This document shows, piece after piece, positions 61,590 to 64,000 of a stretch of DNA of 64,000 bases (positions are counted from its first letter, which is position 1; each line of letters starts with the position of its first letter). Source of the stretch: Methanocorpusculum sp. (GTDB taxonomy: Archaea > Halobacteriota > Methanomicrobia > Methanomicrobiales > Methanocorpusculaceae); assembly GCA_017408885.1 (NCBI GenBank), contig JAFQTT010000009.1, positions 1 through 64,000 of the forward strand. The letters are read 5' to 3'. The notes beneath the pieces were generated by a model. It worked only from the letters and a program-made list of their open reading frames with translations, had not been told where the DNA came from and searched no databases. The position numbers and the translations under genes were made by a program.

Positions 61590-62078
61590 ATGGATATCCA
61601 GATATACGGAAAACCCGTCTTAGCCGCTGTCGCCGAGCCGGTAAAAGAAATCACCCCCGAACTTCTTGCAATCTTGGATGAGATGGTTCCAATGCTTTCC
61701 ACTCACCGAGGCGTTGGCCTTGCCGCTCCGCAGGTTGGAATCTCTCAGAGATTTTTTATCATGAACGCAGGAGACAAACTAAGAAAAGTCATCAACCCTG
61801 AGATTATCAAAGCAGGTTCAGCTCAGGCTGACATGGAAGAAGGATGTCTCTCGGTTCCGGGAATCCACAAAAAAGTCCGCCGTCCGCGTCGTATAACAGT
61901 CCGCTACACAAACGAAGCAGGAGAAACAATCGAAGAGGAGCTCAAAGACTTCCCTGCACGTGTTTTCCAGCATGAATACGACCACTTAGACGGAGTATTA
62001 TTTGTCGACCGCTTAACACCAGTCGCACGCAAACTTATTTCCAGACAGCTTGAATCATTAAAGGAGGAAGAAGAATGA
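61590..62078 (+). CDS. def: Peptide deformylase
   Basis: 162 residues, bacterial-type length. All three catalytic motifs are intact: GVGLAAPQVG (41-50), EGCLSVPG (84-91, with the metal Cys) and HEYDH (128-132, metal His pair and Glu). It removes formyl groups from N-terminal methionine. Archaea normally start proteins with plain Met, so this is unusual. It overlaps fmt by four bases. A TATA-like CCAATATAATACC lies just upstream of the ATG. Confidence 0.93.
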   Translation: MDIQIYGKPVLAAVAEPVKEITPELLAILDEMVPMLSTHRGVGLAAPQVGISQRFFIMNAGDKLRKVINPEIIKAGSAQADMEEGCLSVPGIHKKVRRPRRITVRYTNEAGETIEEELKDFPARVFQHEYDHLDGVLFVDRLTPVARKLISRQLESLKEEEE

Positions 62079-63019
62079 GAGTAATATTCATGGGAACGCC
62101 TGAGTATGCAATTGCATCGTTAGAAGCAGTCTATGCCGAGCATGAAGTGGTTGCTGTTCTCACCAGAGCAGACAAGCCGAACAAGAGAGGAAACAAAATC
62201 CAGTTCTCTCCTGTAAAAGAGTTCGCACTCGCTCACAACATCCCGGTATTCCAGCCGGAAAACCTCAAAGACGAAGCACTCTACAATGAACTTGCAGCCC
62301 TCAATCCTGATATCTCTGCAGTTGTTGCATACGGAATGATGATTCCAAACAACATCATTGACCTGCCGAAGATGGGAACAATTAATGTTCACGGCTCCCT
62401 TCTTCCAAAATACCGCGGGGCAGCTCCGATGCAGTACTCTGTCTTAAATGGAGACAAGACTGCCGGTGTTACAATCATGTATGTCTGCGAAGCTCTCGAT
62501 TCTGGAGACATCATCTTAAAGAAAGAGATTCCTGTCGGAGAAGATGAAACCTTTGGCGAACTTCACGATCGTCTTTCTGTTTTGGGTGCTGAGGCTCTCG
62601 TTGAAGCAATGCGGGACATTGAAGCCGGAACTTCTACCAGAACTCCCCAGAACTCCGCAGAAGCAACCTTTGCCCCCTCGATTAAGAAGGAAGAGTGTGT
62701 CATCGACTGGTCGCTTCCATCAGCACAGGTTCACAACCGTGTTCGTGGACTGTCCCCCATTCCATGCGCAAACACCCGTCTACCTGATGGAAAGCTTCTG
62801 AAAATCTACCGCACTGAAAAGGTAGAAGGATACTCCGGACAGCCGGGCGAGATTGTGGATGTGATTAAGAAGAAGGGATTTGTTGTTGCATGCGGAGATG
62901 GAGCAGTGTGTGTTGTCTCTGCAAAGCCTGAAGGAAAGCGTGAGATGCCTGGATTTGAGTTAGTGAACGGGCATTATGTAAAAATCGGTGATGTTTTTTC
63001 AGCAGGAAATTCCTGCTGA
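62075..63019 (+). CDS. fmt: Methionyl-tRNA formyltransferase
   Basis: 314 residues, normal bacterial length. Formyltransferase domain with FMGTPEYAIASLEAV (start), the catalytic NVHGSLLPKYRGAAP (104-118) and ALDSGDIILKKE; the C-terminal tRNA-binding domain follows (from about 205). It uses formyl-tetrahydrofolate in bacteria; in a methanogen the donor may be another C1 pterin. Translation is coupled to def. AAAGGAGGAAGAAG before the ATG is a strong ribosome-binding site. Confidence 0.93.
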   Translation: MRVIFMGTPEYAIASLEAVYAEHEVVAVLTRADKPNKRGNKIQFSPVKEFALAHNIPVFQPENLKDEALYNELAALNPDISAVVAYGMMIPNNIIDLPKMGTINVHGSLLPKYRGAAPMQYSVLNGDKTAGVTIMYVCEALDSGDIILKKEIPVGEDETFGELHDRLSVLGAEALVEAMRDIEAGTSTRTPQNSAEATFAPSIKKEECVIDWSLPSAQVHNRVRGLSPIPCANTRLPDGKLLKIYRTEKVEGYSGQPGEIVDVIKKKGFVVACGDGAVCVVSAKPEGKREMPGFELVNGHYVKIGDVFSAGNSC

Positions 63020-63025
63020 ACTTTT

Positions 63026-64000
63026 TTAGAATGCGTAGCTTGCCGGGTTGAAGAATGCAAGCATTAAGTTGTAGAACTCTTTGATGATATCGAGCGGGTT
63101 CGGGATGAATGTTGTTTTGGGGAATGTGTAAGTTGCTTTGATTGAATTTGCATCTACCGAGATAACTTCTGCCTGTTCACCGTTGATATATACAATTGTC
63201 TCTTTATCAAAGGCTGTATTTGAACTGCTTATAATTGGTATGGTAACTGTTGCTGTGTATTCAACACCTGCTTCAAACTCCCCTTCAATCAGGGATGGAC
63301 TCCAGGTAATGGTTGCCGCATTGGCAGAACCGCTTGGACTGGTTTTGACATATGTTGCTTTTGTTGAGGCAACAGCTCCTGTTGCCGGAGCATCAACAGT
63401 TACGTCCACAGTACTAACAGAAGCAATCTGTGCGAAAGTGTAAGAAACTATAGCCTGCGTATCACTGATTCTCTGTACGTACGCCTCAACACCGTTTACC
63501 TTTGCAGATACAGTTGAATCAAATAAATATCCATAGTTTGCATTGATAGTGATGGTTGTCGTGTAGGAAGTATCAGGCTTGAATGTCCCTCCAGGACTCC
63601 ATGTAGCGCTGCCGGTAAACATATTTGAGTTTGTCGTAATCGTTGAAGTTGGAGATTTTCCCACAGCAGGGGCAGTTACTCCCAGATTCATGGAAGAGAT
63701 TTTGCCAAGCGGCTGTGTTTTCGGATAGGTGTAGGTGAGGGTAACAGTTTCTCCGCTTTTTGAGATCTGGTTGTCAGCAAGTTCATTTCCGCCAATCTCT
63801 GCATCAATCGAGCTTGTTGAGGATGCCCATTCATATTTGTTGGATTTCAGTTTGAGTTTGATGGTGACTTTGTATACTTTATCCATCAGGTAGGTCGAAT
63901 CATTTGGATCCCAGGAGATACTTTCCACAGAGGCTACGGATTTTCCCTCGTTTGTGTCAACTGTGACAGTTTTGTCCTGACTTGCAGAGGTGATAGGGGC
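63026..64000 (-). CDS. Repetitive adhesin-like surface protein, 3' part
   Basis: The frame is open to the window edge, so the gene starts outside it; at least 325 residues are visible. It is made of repeats of about 95 residues, each with a TWSP or SWDP motif, a YTATVTI or YTTTITI strand, a VNGVEA or INGEQA turn and a YTF end. Such repeats build extended surface stalks. It ends FYNLMLAFFNPASYAF with no sorting signal. Convergent with fmt, six bases from its stop. Confidence 0.8.
   Translation of the reverse strand, partial: APITSASQDKTVTVDTNEGKSVASVESISWDPNDSTYLMDKVYKVTIKLKLKSNKYEWASSTSSIDAEIGGNELADNQISKSGETVTLTYTYPKTQPLGKISSMNLGVTAPAVGKSPTSTITTNSNMFTGSATWSPGGTFKPDTSYTTTITINANYGYLFDSTVSAKVNGVEAYVQRISDTQAIVSYTFAQIASVSTVDVTVDAPATGAVASTKATYVKTSPSGSANAATITWSPSLIEGEFEAGVEYTATVTIPIISSSNTAFDKETIVYINGEQAEVISVDANSIKATYTFPKTTFIPNPLDIIKEFYNLMLAFFNPASYAF

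Noticed and set aside
1-64000. tRNA and rRNA genes
   Set aside because: I looked for T-loop GTTCRANNC and acceptor pairing in the intergenic stretches and saw no convincing tRNA; no rRNA-like sequence was recognised. A tRNAscan run would settle it.

Overview
The window comes from a methanogenic euryarchaeon. It carries the methyl-coenzyme M reductase activation component A2 followed by methanogenesis marker proteins 3, 6, 5, 15, 17 and 7, a separate marker 8 gene, the coenzyme F420 ligase CofE, archaeal ribosomal proteins, TFE, Spt5, DtdA, aTrm56 and NMD3. Gene content, PGF-CTERM surface proteins and Pilin_N pilins fit Methanomicrobiales; Methanocorpusculum is my best guess at genus, by inference only. 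No rRNA, tRNA or CRISPR array was seen.

Layout. 0-3.3 kb: a compound palindromic repeat, then four tandem type IV pilin genes. 3.7-10.6 kb: an acidic hypothetical protein, an aldo/keto reductase with ferredoxin domain, a lipoprotein/membrane-regulator cassette between inverted repeats, marker 8, a CDP-alcohol phosphatidyltransferase and a lipoprotein. 10.7-12.9 kb: hypF. 14.3-21.5 kb, minus strand: DUF1624 protein, dtdA, ftsZ, secE, spt5, a small membrane protein and the stalk operon L11-L1-L10-L12. 21.6-24.5 kb: glyA, a dihydropteroate-synthase-like gene, cofE. 24.5-38 kb: mixed housekeeping genes (trm56, tfe, dph2, sstT, mntP, tsr3, HD-domain proteins, rps17e). 38.1-45.5 kb: an eight-gene operon for MCR activation and marker proteins. 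45.5-61.5 kb: two large, nearly identical PGF-CTERM surface-protein genes in opposite orientation, transcribed outward from an 11-kb centre holding nitroreductase, an RFC-like ATPase, the archaeal CoA pathway (pantoate kinase, phosphopantothenate synthetase, CoaBC), taw2, nmd3 and a Fic protein. 61.6-63 kb: a peptide deformylase / methionyl-tRNA formyltransferase pair. 63-64 kb: the 3' part of a repetitive surface protein.

The main points of interest are: (1) a family of 34-residue proteins, each with a hydrophobic helix and basic tail and each followed by a three-hairpin RNA-like motif with compensatory changes, in the gene-poor stretches beside the surface-protein genes; (2) the inverted surface-protein pair, whose geometry would let inversion of the centre exchange promoters; (3) a bacterial-type def-fmt pair in an archaeon; (4) several families of palindromic repeats, one with duplicated flanks.
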